This document shows positions 11,228-26,735 of a DNA stretch of 64,000 bases, piece by piece. Position 1 is the first letter of the stretch. Every line of letters begins with the position of its first letter. Source of the stretch: Agelas oroides (taxonomy: Eukaryota > Porifera > Demospongiae > Agelasida > Agelasidae); NCBI GenBank assembly GCA_949130485.1, contig OX422189.1, positions 4,772,720-4,836,719 of the forward strand, given 5' to 3'. The notes below the pieces were generated by a model. The model was not told the origin of the DNA. It saw only the letters and a program-made list of their open reading frames with translations, and ran no database searches. Position numbers and translations under genes: made by a program.

Positions 11228-12098
11228 GTGTATTTCAAATTTGCAGTGTTGCCTGCATGGATATAGACACATAGATATTGTAGTTATACAAAACATACCT
11301 AAACATGGCTCTTTAACAATCAAGCCTCCATCCATATGGCATGCACACTGCAGTGATGTCTACCTTCACTTCTGGATACATTGTATCTATGTCACAGCAG
11401 CCATTTTAATGCTGTGTACATACCGTATTACTTACTCGAATAAAACGCATGCAAATTAAATAATTTGAGTGGGCATGCGTTAAGTTAGATCCACCCATAA
11501 ATTCCAGGAATTGAATTTCTTGTGTTAGATTAGATCATGCATTGCAATGGATTCAAATACGAAAATTTTTGGGGGCAAAACAGAAACGCAAAAAGGTCCT
11601 GGCCTTCAGTTCTCTAGAAGTGAGGTTCTTGGTAGACAGTAGCAGCTGCAGCACAACAAAAGTCTTACAAGCTCCAAAGTAGAACATTTATGGATACCGT
11701 ATTTCTTCGACTAGACGCCGGCCTCGAATAGTAGCCGCAGCAACTATACGCGGCACACGCTCATGCGAATAATTCTGACGACGGTCACCAGGTTAGTGCT
11801 AGGGCTGTTCGTGTTGTACAATTCTTTTCCATTGCTGACAGCAGAACTGAGAGGTTGCGTGTACTACTGCCAGCATCTAAAAGTCGTCGCTGTATCGCTC
11901 GTAGGTACCTTATCCAGCCGTCATTGATGTCAGCAGGCTTTCAATTGAAGTAAACGCCGACCTCGAATAGTAGCCGCACAGAAACGTGCAGCGAGTAGGC
12001 GCGGCGTCTGGTCGTACGGTAGCTCTTTTTCCTGGAAATTGTTCTTGACCGCCCTTTGTTAGGGGTCCCAACAAAAAATCCAAGAACAAACAAACTTG
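11228..12098. other. 5' flank of copy A with transposon-end fragments
   Basis: Two phrases of the type CGTATTTCTTCGACTAGACG and CGACCTCGAATAGTAGCCGC (11699 and 11951) resemble ends of a widespread MITE type. No second end was matched, so no element is delimited. Confidence 0.35.
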
Positions 12099-12290
12099 AC
12101 TCAAGTATGCTGAAATCCAAGAACCAAGTGACCTTGTTTGTAAACTACAGTTACAATAATTTCTATGACTTTCGTTCTTCCGAAAATAAATAAAGCAAAC
12201 AGAAGGTTATGTGCCAAAATATGGCCATTATAGGATTTTGATTTTATATGGGGGATTATATATGAACATACCTTTAACAGATATCCATGC
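12099..12290 (+). repeat. Dispersed repeat, second copy at about 59680
   Basis: CAAGAACCAAGTGACCTTGT and GGTTATGTGCCAAAATATGG occur here and, reverse-complemented, near 59810 and 59740 with the same order and spacing. Ends undefined. Confidence 0.65.
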
Positions 12291-12399
12291 GAGTGGTCCA
12301 GCAATTTTAATACTCTACCAATGGTAAATAATCAATTGCACTGGTGCTTGCTAAATTTACTTGTCAAAAGTCACTTCAAACCATCAATTATTCTTCTAT

Positions 12400-13195
12400 G
12401 GGAGAAACCCTCGGCGCAGCAGTGCATGTGATTGTACTTGTGTGTTGACTAGAATCGATCACTGTCTCGTGAACTATAGAAGCTGTTGTGCTTGCCAGAT
12501 GTGTTCGGTTTTTGTTCTTACCTGCATGTGCAAAGTCTGCTCACGTGTTTCAGACTTTCTTACTCGCTTTGCGGACTTTGTCTCTCTCTTTCCCCACTAA
12601 TAACTCTTCCTCAGACAGTAAGGCTTTTCTACGTTTCATTGCGTTCTCAGGCTCCCCAACAGCAGTACACTGTGCTTTCCTTTTCTTCCGATGCGAAGGC
12701 ATGGCCAGTCACAAACTGACGTGCACTACGGTATTACACTGTGCACATACCTTTCTCAGACGCATAGACCTATTGCACTCCATTGCATGCACTACGGTAT
12801 TACACTGGGCATACCTCTCTGAACCTCTCGTAAAAGACAGTCACATACAAACGTTCGACGGAAAACACTATACCGCGTGCTCCAAGTCACGTGATCACAC
12901 ATTACCGCTACATACGTGTTACGGAGAGGTCAGAGGAGAGGTATACGGAAACATTGCACGTGAAGAAAATGGCTGACTTAGTTGCCGTAAGTTATAAGTT
13001 AACGCTTCTAACTTTTGAACTAAACAGTTTTAGAGAAAACGGCTTTTTAGTTTTACTGCATTTTCCACGCTGTAGCCACTGATACCTCTCGTTGAACGCC
13101 TAAAAGCGCGAGAAGGCAGAATAGAGAAAACGGACAGACAGACAGACACACAGGACAACTACCGTAACCCTCGCTGCGCAAGCGCGCCGGGGGTT
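12400..13195. other. Probable degenerate repeat, no gene recognised
   Basis: An open stretch on the plus strand at 12488-12976 has no family resemblance. The stretch ends in tandem GACAGACA and CGCTGCGCAAGCGCGCCGGG before TTAAAAA, which resembles the tail of a transposed element. GC content is higher than the surroundings. Confidence 0.35.
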
Positions 13196-13475
13196 AAAAA
13201 TGGAAGCCCACTTTCAACAGTGCATGCACACTGGTTCAAGGTTCCCAAACCATTTTCTAAATGCTTGGAGATTGAAGGTTCAAAACTAACATATACCTTT
13301 CCCTGCTAGGTAAGCAGAGAAGTATGCTTAGGGTAAGACATATACACATTCTGTAAATACCTAATATGTGAGGGTAAATAGCTATCAAGTTGGACTAGTG
13401 GATGGTTATGTTAGTGGGACACTTCCTGTTTACTACATAGGCATGCAGACTTATAAGTCTGCCTATCCGTAAGTC

Positions 13476-13542
13476 TGTTCATCTATCTCTCTGTCTGTCT
13501 GTCCGTCTGTCCATCTGTCCGTCTGTTCTGTCTGCATCCCTT

Positions 13543-13578
<36 letters not shown>
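13476..13578. repeat. (TCTG)n and (TA)n microsatellites
   Basis: CTGTCTGTCCGTCTGTCCAT phrases followed by about 17 TA units. Confidence 0.92.
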
Positions 13579-13579
<1 letters not shown>

Positions 13580-15414
13580 CAAAGTGCTATAAATTGATAC
13601 CAGCCCCTTAGACATAGGCAGTTCTGAGCTGTAAATTTTGTTGCTAAGAATTGAACCTTGAGCAAATCTGATCACTGATTAAGTTAATAGTTATGGCTGC
13701 TGGTTAATACTATGAACATAACATGAATGTTGGTATGTGTACTCACCATGAATTTGCTGACAGAATCATGTGACCGTAAATGGTATGGTAAACAAATATC
13801 AAACTTTGCTAGGTAGTTGTCAAAACAGGATATGCTTCATGTACCTTTTGGACATTGTTAGAGACCCTTGGGAATCATCACCGAGAGACTAGCCTTATAG
13901 CTACCCAGTCCATGCCTATAGGTATGAGATGACTCACTTCTGATAATTCTATTCATTTCTCTATGTTTTATTAAGACTTTGTTGTGTTAATTCACTCTAA
14001 AGACTGAGTAGTGAAATCATTTTGTTAATCAATGTTCCAGCCTGGAAATGGAAAGAAAATGGTGTACAATTTTCACATATTTATGTAATTGCTCATCCAA
14101 GCGAAGCCAGGGTATAGAAGTCTTGGTGAAGCCACTCAGTGCAGTTGGCTGCCAACTGTGGCTACATGCTGAATACAGAGTTTACACAAGTCATGCAACT
14201 GTGTACACTGAACTTCACTTCCTTTCTACTTGGGGTTTATGGTGGCAGAGAACCCTGTTACTTTCAAGGTCGACAAACCTGGAATCCAAGCTGATAGACT
14301 TCTTTGTCTATTTAAAATTGTAGCGAATAGTCAGTTTTGGGAGTCTTCATCCGTTCACTGTCCGTAAAATTGGGGATTTTCCCCATTTCCTGTCGGCATT
14401 GACATCCAATAATCAGTTTATAATTAAGTTAGTTAAGATGTGGCCTGGCGGAACCCCTCATGTGGTGGTCGGAACTTTGAAGATAAGCTTAGATCGACTT
14501 AAAAAAAAAAAAAAAAAAAAAAGGAGTTTAGTAGAGTGCTGTAGTGTCAGTAGCTGTGAGTAGTGCGTAATGCCTGCTTGTGAAAGCAAACTTGTGTCTA
14601 GAAGCAGCAGAAAGGCCACAGTGGCCAAGACTGTATTTGTTGAGTAGGCCCATGTCTCACGGCCGTATGCCTAGCCTAGTTGGTGACCGTGGCCAGGTGC
14701 TTCGAGTGCTGGGCTGGGCTTCAACTAGAATACGCAATTTATCGTTGGTGCTAAGTTGTCCATTCCAAGAGTATAGTGACAAACATGAGTCTAGCCTGAC
14801 TTTGAGAGTAGCTCTGAACAAAAGCTGGCACAGACTGATTTGAGATACATTGGTGGTTAGGACGCTACCTACAGTGAGTGTGTAGATGCGTCCATCGAGT
14901 GGCAATTTTGGGTTCATGAATATACTAATGAGCCACTAAAACCCTTTTTAAAGTTAGGCAAAGCAAGATCGTCCTAAGCAAACCCTAACCCTGAAACTAG
15001 GAGTAACCCTGGTCCTGACTGTAATCCAAGTTTATGTTTTCGTTAACCTCCGCCAAAAGACTTCATCGCCACCTTAATGTACTTTTTTTCTTCTTTGTTT
15101 ATCATGCATAGGGAACTACCAGTGAGTTTCGATACAAGCCCTGCATGCATTCTGTACTAATGGCATACCAGTGTTCTCTATGCTATTATAATGACTGACG
15201 CATTGCTTCTTAATGAAGCTGGCGATAAAAATTCTGAAATGTAATAGCACAATCAGGTACTTATACTTATACCATCTGCTAGTTGATGTATCCACTAATA
15301 AATTTGTAGAACTTGCATGGTTACAACAATAAGCTTCATTGTACTTGCTATACTGATCAGATACACACCCATCCGCTAAATAACATAGAATGTTCTTAGG
15401 CGGAACTCACTCAA
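13579..15414. other. No gene recognised
   Basis: Holds a run of about 22 A at 14501-14522 but no supported exon, RNA gene or delimited element. Confidence 0.4.
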
Positions 15415-15512
15415 TAACCTCGTTTCCTACCGTCCAGTTTTTGAGCGCATACTGGAAGTAATCAAAAACTGGAAGTGTGTGTTCAAAAACTGGAGGCCTG
15501 GGAACGAGGCTA
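15415..15512. mobile_element. Foldback MITE, TAGCCTCG family
   Basis: Left end TAACCTCGTTTCCTACC, right end GGCCTGGGAACGAGGCTA; the interior CAGTTTTTGA is itself repeated inverted. No clean target duplication. Confidence 0.6.
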
Positions 15513-15976
15513 CTACTCTGTGGGTAACCAAGGACTGCAGTGTTGACTGCATATTTTCCGCTTAGCCCCTAAAGTTGCATTGACAGTGAACTGCACTGGA
15601 CTTTATAGTTGGCGTCAGTTAATAGCTGCGCCCCAGAACAAATGTTCCTTTGGACCACATGCAGCAATATTATATTAAAGTCTTGGGGCGCTGCCAGCAT
15701 GGCAATGTATGGCCGTGACCCCCGACATATAACAGGGAAAGCCCACCTTCAATAGCTGTTAGTCTGTGGTTATAGAACGTCTCCTAGTTGAGTCCGCCTG
15801 TGCTCAGTTGGAAGAGAGCCATTAGGCCTGCAGGCAAACTGCATCAGCCACTTAATCGATTTACACGCGGGTGGGCGGTCTTTATGGGATTCACTTTGTT
15901 CACCGATTCTGAGGTCAGGCACGTGCGCTGTCATTACGTAATGCGTTACTGGAGTGCAGTGCAGTGTACGTAAGAG

Positions 15977-16022
15977 CATGGATAATATAATACACGTAGG
16001 TATGTGTATTATATTATCCATG
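15977..16022. repeat. Perfect hairpin, 19-bp arms
   Basis: CATGGATAATATAATACAC and its exact inverse flank an 8-base loop. AT-rich; function unknown. Confidence 0.85.
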
Positions 16023-16150
16023 GTAAGAGGGAAAGTTGGCGTGTCCGAAACACAGAAAAGCAAGGTGAGGGCGAAATTTATGTAAAGCTAGTCTAAAATG
16101 CCCCTGCAAAGTGATAGTCTGATACGTTGAGGTATAAATATGGGATCTCA

Positions 16151-16216
16151 ACCTGCCAGTGGCACACATGCATGTACAATGATTTATATATAAGTTACAT
16201 GTGTGCCACTGGCAGG
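16151..16216. repeat. Perfect hairpin, 19-bp arms
   Basis: CCTGCCAGTGGCACACATG and its exact inverse enclose a 28-base AT-rich loop. It may be the ends of a very small foldback element; flanks show no duplication. Confidence 0.8.
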
Positions 16217-16758
16217 CTACATACTCTTGATGACACCCCAGCTTGAAGTGCTCAAGCATCTTGGCCTTGCAAACTTTGATGACAACAGATCAGCAGAATT
16301 GAAGCAATTTTACCATTTATCGCTGTTTGGGATGATGTTCAAATGAAGTATGGCCTTAGTTTAGATCAGAAGAAGCTACATGGAAGCCACCAAATTGTTT
16401 ATCAACAATGCAGAGTTTGTTGGGATTGCCATTTTCTCCCCAAGGAGCTGGAGAATAACTCCATGGTGGGTGTCATTAACTTTATGCCTTGGCTGATGAT
16501 CACGTAAGCCAGACCAAACCAACCACAGCACAGATTGCGTTCAGTATCATGCACAGGGAAGGGTTAGGTGGCTTCTCAGAGGGTTTGTGTGTTTGTGGAA
16601 TGCACTCAGAGGAAAACCTGATTGCTAGCTTTTGAAAGAGAACTCCAAGTTTAAAATTGGTACCTGCTTACTCTTTAGTTAAACCCACCCTTTCACCAAA
16701 AAGTGTCTGCTGACACAAGTCAAATACCTAATTGGGCTTACTCCAGATTAATATAATG
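16217..16758. other. No gene recognised
   Basis: Some short open stretches look protein-like but are broken by stops and no splice sites rescue them. Confidence 0.3.
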
Positions 16759-17163
16759 TAGTCTTGCAGGCCCAACCCACTTCCACAAAAGCCTGAAGGG
16801 AAGGGAAGGGTCTGGTGAACTGTGTATACAAGCCATGTCCCACTGGAATGCAATTAGCTGGATGACATAACCAGATATCAAATAATGCACTCTTGAATTA
16901 CCTGTTGCAGAGTAAGCACGCTCCCTGAGAAGTATAGTCAAAGTGTTTTTACATGCAGTTCCTGCAGTAGTGGAAAAGATGCCCTAGCTCTCTTTCACCA
17001 TTTTCAAGACAGCTATTGCTACTCAAACAGCCATGTAATGCATCATATGACAAAATACTGCAATGTGATTGTACCGCACTGTACAGTGCGGCGGGACAAG
17101 CTTGTATATGCATTTCACCAGACCCTTCCCTTTTTGCGGAAGTGGGTCTGGCTTGTGAGACTA
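16759..17163. mobile_element. Foldback MITE, TAGTCTCG family, 405 bp
   Basis: Left end TAGTCTTGCAGGCCCAACCC, right end inverse GGGTCTGGCTTGTGAGACTA; arms continue through GGGAAGGGTCTGGTGAA. Flanks AATATAATG and AATACAATG are a 9-bp duplication with one mismatch. Confidence 0.8.
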
Positions 17164-17289
17164 AATACAATGCAGGAGCAAGTAAAAGTACTTCAATTGT
17201 GCTGCTAAAAAACTTGTGATTCTTCAACACAAAGCAGTTATTTATCCTTCATCTTAAAACTACACAGCTTCAGGACAAGGATTCTGGCT

Positions 17290-17335
17290 TTTGTCACAAG
17301 ACCCTTTCTCTGTTGGTTGGGTTTGGGCACGAGAC
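17290..17335. mobile_element. Fragment of a TAGTCTCG-family element
   Basis: AAGACCCTTTCTCTG...GGGTTTGGGCACGAGACT matches one arm only. Confidence 0.45.
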
Positions 17336-18415
17336 TGGTAGACAACAAAATTAAGTAGCTGAGTGATTTACAGCCATCTGTCTGACTGGCCAACTCAACA
17401 CACGAAAGCTCATCAAGTCACCAGACCCTTATTTGTGAAGGGAGACATGATGTCACATCATATATAGTGGCAATTAATGTCCTGTGACAACATTCCAAGG
17501 GCAAGAATTGTGAATTGGTGCTACAAACAAGAGTGGTTCTACAAATGAAGTCATGATGAGTGCATTCAGTTTTCAACTGTGCTGAAGCCATCTGACAGGC
17601 TAGACCTGTACACTGCTAGTTTAATGGTCAGTTGTTCATGAGAAGCAATTTTGTCTAGCCAGGTGGCTTCAGTTTTGTTGAAAAATCCATGTGCCCACAT
17701 TGACTTTGTCCATAGAGCACTAGTTGTAGCTTGTATTCATGGTTGTTGCTCTTGGAATATCGTATAGCACATTGTCAGTGCCACATGATCACCATGGGCC
17801 AGTGTGGCAGTGCGTATTATGTCATTGCTGAATGCTAGGAATTTCATTCTCACTATTAAATCAATTAATGTGATGTTTACTATTCCCATTGTTCTCTTTA
17901 GATGCAAAACACAAAGATCCAAGTTTCCGAGACTGTCACAGATCTCTACCAAATTTGCAGACGCAGTAGCACTTTGCTTGTGTCACTGTTCTCATCTTCA
18001 GCTAGATAATAAAATTTTGCATGATTTCATTTCAGTGAATCTTGTGTATATTTTACTTTATCAGAGAGTTCAGTACTTTTCTTCTACATTGGCTGTGATT
18101 TCCATTTGTTTTAGCTTGCATGAAGACTTCATTCTGCAAAGCTAAACCCTACATATTGGCATGCGTAGCCTGTACACTGCCCGTGCCAGCATAAGTTCGG
18201 TTCGGCGCGCGAAATTCGCGCGTATCAGCATATTCCGTCACGTGGTAATCATGTGCCTTCTGTCCTCAGAGTCGGTGAACAAAGTGAATCCCATTCAAAT
18301 ACTACAGCGCTACGGCTGTTAAAAGTGGGCGTGTCATTGCTTGGAAGGCGGTAATGACAGTTGAGGCGGCAGGTCTCAGAGGAAGCGGGCGGTATGGCAC
18401 GCCGTCCGTAACAAA
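17336..18415. other. No gene recognised
   Basis: An open stretch of 113 codons on the plus strand (17804-18145) has no recognisable domain. The part after 18200 is CpG-rich and shares GGTGAACAAAGTGAATCCCA (inverted) with 15886-15913, so it is probably repeat-derived. Confidence 0.35.
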
Positions 18416-18520
18416 AATAATAGGCTTAATTATTTAGGGCCAGAATAAGGCTTATTCAGGGCCGGAATAAGACTGATTTATTTAGGGCCAGAATAGGGCT
18501 TATTTAGGGCCAGAATTCTA
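18416..18520. repeat. Short tandem repeat, unit TTATTTAGGGCCAGAATAAG
   Basis: Four to five imperfect units of about 20-25 bp. Confidence 0.75.
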
Positions 18521-18540
18521 GGACTCACCACCTTCACACA

Positions 18541-18690
18541 GTACAGTTCACGTTCCATTTGCCAGAACTGCTTCTCCTTTTTTGTATCCGTTTGTAATTT
18601 GTGGAACAGCCTCCCTGTGGAAGTGGTCAGTTTACCATCTTCTTGTTCATTTAAGGCTGCCTTGTTGCAGCTACCATCCTTCTCTCAATG
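18541..18690 (+). mobile_element. 3' end of a LINE reverse-transcriptase ORF (truncated)
   Basis: One frame reads NCFSFFVSVCNLWNSLPVEV then VSLPSSCSFKAALLQLPSFSQ and a stop. LWNSLP...V...SxxxFKxxL is the usual C-terminal end of non-LTR retrotransposon ORF2. A T-run and AT-rich sequence follow. Everything upstream is missing, as expected for 5' truncation. Confidence 0.65.
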
Positions 18691-18859
18691 ATGTGCTTTT
18701 TATCTGTTTTTTTTTTTTTTGCATTGCTTTGCATGCATGTGTAATTAATTAATTATAACTTAGTAGTTTTTTCTCATATCCTCTTATTTCCTGGTCAGTC
18801 CTGTATCACTAGCATTGAGTTGCTATTTTGGCTGTGCCCTTGCTTCTGCATAAAAATGT

Positions 18860-20334
18860 TTAAGAGAGAAAAAAAAATCTACAGCAATGCTTTGAATGTT
18901 CAAAACCAGGTAACAGTGTACAATCATAAAAATCAAAGAATAAGGCACTGAACGTTATCCTTAACAATGTATTTTCTACAAATTAAAATGAGTCCTTGTT
19001 GACAAATGACAGTGTACGCATGCAATATTAGTATCTGCTTGGCAGGTACATGTATAGCCACCATGGATTCACTATCAATCCAACTCCTTTGTTGGAGGCC
19101 CTGAGAGGTAAAATCAATGATACAATAGAAATGCACAGAACGATTGCATACAATGTTTTCTATCTTTTGGCTTGATTCCCAGACATCCATCCATCTATAT
19201 GTTCGTCAGTATGACTCCCAGGAGTTTCTGCTCCACTTTATTAACAGCCTACTACAGAAAATGCCACCAAGGTAAATGACAGCTGTGTTTTTATATACTT
19301 TCTGAAATGATCGGATAAAATAATTAATCAACAGGACTGTAGAGATACTGCAATTTGAAAACAGTCACAAAAGGTAAGTTCCACTACCTATAACCGATTG
19401 TATGTACAGCGCAAAATACCATGAAAGAGTCTAGAATGTGAAGGTAGATTAAAGGCACGTGTAATCAGTATGCAATTGGAGATCTATGTTGTGTTTTTTT
19501 TTGACAACAGACAAATGCACACAGTGTGAATTGGTTGTTGCTACTGTATCTAAAGACTTCTGTATGGAACCATACACTTCAGTGAGACTCCTTTGGTTGA
19601 AATTTTGTTGAGAGTGTACTTACCACTGATACTTGAACTGGGCAGGGAAAACAAACTGCAAGCATTCAGGACCTCTTCACGGATCACCTAGCAGTGGAGA
19701 CACTTGATTGCACCTGTGAAACGTAAAACATAGCGCCATGTAAGGTAAACAGAATAAACACTAACTAAAACTTCATATAATACAGGTGTGGGTATAAAGT
19801 TCAAAAGAAGAGGAAATGCTCATCTTCCACATTTTCTCTGTGTTCATGTATGGAAAAACAATGACACGTAAGCTAAGTAAAGATTATTTTAATTTTTACA
19901 CGTGTATGTTCAGGAGTGGTTCTCCACAACTAACCATTGAGGTGAGGTTGTCAACTTTCCATGTGATAGTGTCCTCAAAAAATAGATACAATGACCACTT
20001 TTCTGCATAGAAAACAACCTTAAAGCAATCCTGGCGAGGGATCTGGAGCGTATTGTCTGGTTGGTGTTGTACTACACAAAGAATTAACATCAGGATTGGG
20101 ACACTACACTGCATAGGCAAGAGTCACTAGCTGTGAATAAAATTCATAAATGCCCTCACTGCAAAAGGTGTTGTGTACACATAAGCAGCCTGTTGAAACA
20201 CATGAGCAAGCAACACAGCAACATGAAACACAGTGGCCACATTTCGTGTACCAAGTGGAACCAAAGGTAAAAGTTAAATGGTAGACATACATGTACTATA
20301 CTGTTTAGTTATACATAGCATTGTGTACATCCAT
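18860..20334. other. No gene recognised
   Basis: AT-rich sequence with no supported exon on either strand. Confidence 0.4.
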
Positions 20335-20485
20335 TAGCCTCGGTCCCAGGCCTCCCCCGTTTTGATCTTCCCTTTGCGTTAACAATAATACGGAAGATCG
20401 GCGAAAAATTAAAACCACCGGTCTTCCGCTCCCGTGTATTAGAGCAAACGGAACGTTAAACAGGGGAGGCCTGGGAACGAGGCTA
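20335..20485. mobile_element. Foldback MITE, TAGCCTCG family, 151 bp
   Basis: TAGCCTCGGTCCCAGGCC at left and GGCCTGGGAACGAGGCTA at right, with longer inner inverted pairing (CGGAAGATCGG / CCGGTCTTCCG). TACATCCAT flanks both sides exactly, a perfect 9-bp target duplication. Confidence 0.92.
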
Positions 20486-20494
20486 TACATCCAT

Positions 20495-20972
20495 AATAAG
20501 CATACATTTATCCACTAGGCTACCAACAACACAGACACGAATCAACCACCTCAAAGAACGTCACAGGATACCAATTGAAAGCACAAATTTGGAATTTGCA
20601 ACATTCAGTGGGTTTTTACTGTGGAAAGAGGCAGAAGAAAACATGTAGGACCAGGTCTTGAAGGTTGTGTAACTGCAACACAAACAAAATCGAAGAGTGT
20701 ATTTTCTGCTTGCAACCCTTATGAAGATAGCTAGGGATGAAACTTTTGAACATCTTAGCAAGAGAAAGGCAAGAACGCTCACAAGGTGTGCGGGATTAAT
20801 AAGAGGCACAAAGCTGCTGAGCAAATGCAAGCAAGCTGGGTGCATAACAATGCTCACACAGCACTGGACATATAACACTCACAATTCTTGAAATTGCTCG
20901 CAACACTGGATATATAACACCCCCAACACTGAATACACTCACAGGTCTTGCAAATGTCCACAACGCAGGATA
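20495..20972. other. No gene recognised
   Basis: An open stretch of 105 codons on the minus strand has no recognisable features. Phrases of the type GGACATATAACAC recur near 20865-20920. Confidence 0.3.
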
Positions 20973-21495
20973 AGGCATAGGCGTAGGAAGCAAATTTGAA
21001 GTGTAGAGGCCATGTTGTACCGCGCAAAGCGCGGCGGCGCGGCGCCGAATTTTTTCAAAGTGTACACCTTTAGACTGCAAATTTAAGCTTTTTTTCAAGG
21101 GTATAAGCTTTCAGACCTTCCCAGCCGTCCAGTAAAATATTTGGAAACAGTAAGATTATACGCGTACTGACTTCGTCGTTGTTCCCAGGAGACCGCCCAG
21201 CTTTCGTCGCTTGTATATAGTAGTCTCTGTGAAAATGTGCACTAGTCTCGTACCAAGCCATCTCACTGGCAAGATTTTGATTGCTTTATAGTGTACTTTA
21301 AGCGGAAATGTACGCATGTAACTGCATATGAGACTGGTGCAACGAAGAGGCTGCTTGAGCTTAGTCTCGTTCCCAGGGAACGAGGCTAGCTTTAGCTATT
21401 ACAGTAACTTTAGCAGGTTATGAATATTTATTTGCGGCCTCAAAAGTGTAGCGGCCAAAGCCGCTACGGCCGCTACGGTTCCTACGCCACTGTAA
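20973..21495. mobile_element. GGCGTAGGAA foldback element
   Basis: Starts AGGCGTAGGAAGC and ends GGTTCCTACGCCACTG (inverse). The same termini bound the insertion near 39569-39745. The interior has a CpG-rich GCGCGGCGGCGCGGCGCC block and carries a nested 27-bp element at 21362. Confidence 0.6.
21362..21388. mobile_element. Minimal 27-bp TAGCCTCG-family element
   Basis: TAGTCTCGTTCCC directly abuts GGGAACGAGGCTA: nothing but two inverted ends. Flanks GCTTGAGCT and GCTTTAGCT match at 8 of 9 positions, consistent with a 9-bp duplication. Confidence 0.65.
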
Positions 21496-21664
21496 GGCCA
21501 CAGTTCTGAGTTATTCCTTTCTCATAGGCCGCCCGCATGGAATTTTTGTGACACCATTATTTTTATTTTCGAATTCTAACGACATAGGACAATGAACACA
21601 ACGCCAACAAACGTGTCGCTCTACTGCACAGAATCCAAAAGAACCCTTCTACAATGGTGTACGA

Positions 21665-26270
<4,606 letters not shown>

Positions 26271-26520
26271 GGTCGATTAATGCCGAACCAGTGCAGACAT
26301 TGGAAATTCATGCAAAGTGACGGCTAAGCTTAAGTAAATGTTGCACTAATCCAGGCAGCATATCAACAGGAAGCTAAGGGAGTAGAGAGTTCAAAATGTA
26401 AGCTCTCAGTCTGTGCAATAAGGCACCAATCTCTACAAGCCTGCTAGCAAATCCTTTTCGTACAAGGTCGATTAATGCCAAATCAGCACAGACATTGGAA
26501 ATTCATGCAAATTCAGTGCT
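26271..26520. repeat. Imperfect tandem duplication, about 195 bp
   Basis: AGGTCGATTAATGCCGAACC...CATTGGAAATTCATGCAAA at 26270 recurs at 26465 with a few changes. Confidence 0.7.
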
Positions 26521-26735
26521 TTCTGATTCCATAAGTAAGTCCACTGATCCAAGTAGCCAAGAGCGCATAAGAACGGGCGGCTAGAGTAAGAGCGTGTAAC
26601 TACGTAAAATTCGAAACCGGGCGGAATTTACCGCCAGTACTAAAAATAGTAACACGCACTGCACACGCTGCGTTGACATAAGCCCTTACGCATTGTTGCT
26701 AAGCGCACACGTGACCGGATGTTCTATTTTTATGA
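26521..26735. other. Spacer between two satellite arrays
   Basis: CpG-containing unique sequence; no gene seen. Confidence 0.4.

Noticed and set aside
12488..12976. 162-codon plus-strand frame as a gene
   Set aside because: Contains the internal near-repeat CACTACGGTATTACACTG and lies in a repeat-like block ending in GACAGACA tandem; no family.
15415..15512. 9-bp target duplication for this TAGCCTCG-family copy
   Set aside because: CTCACTCAA and CTACTCTGT do not match; the copy is listed without a duplication.
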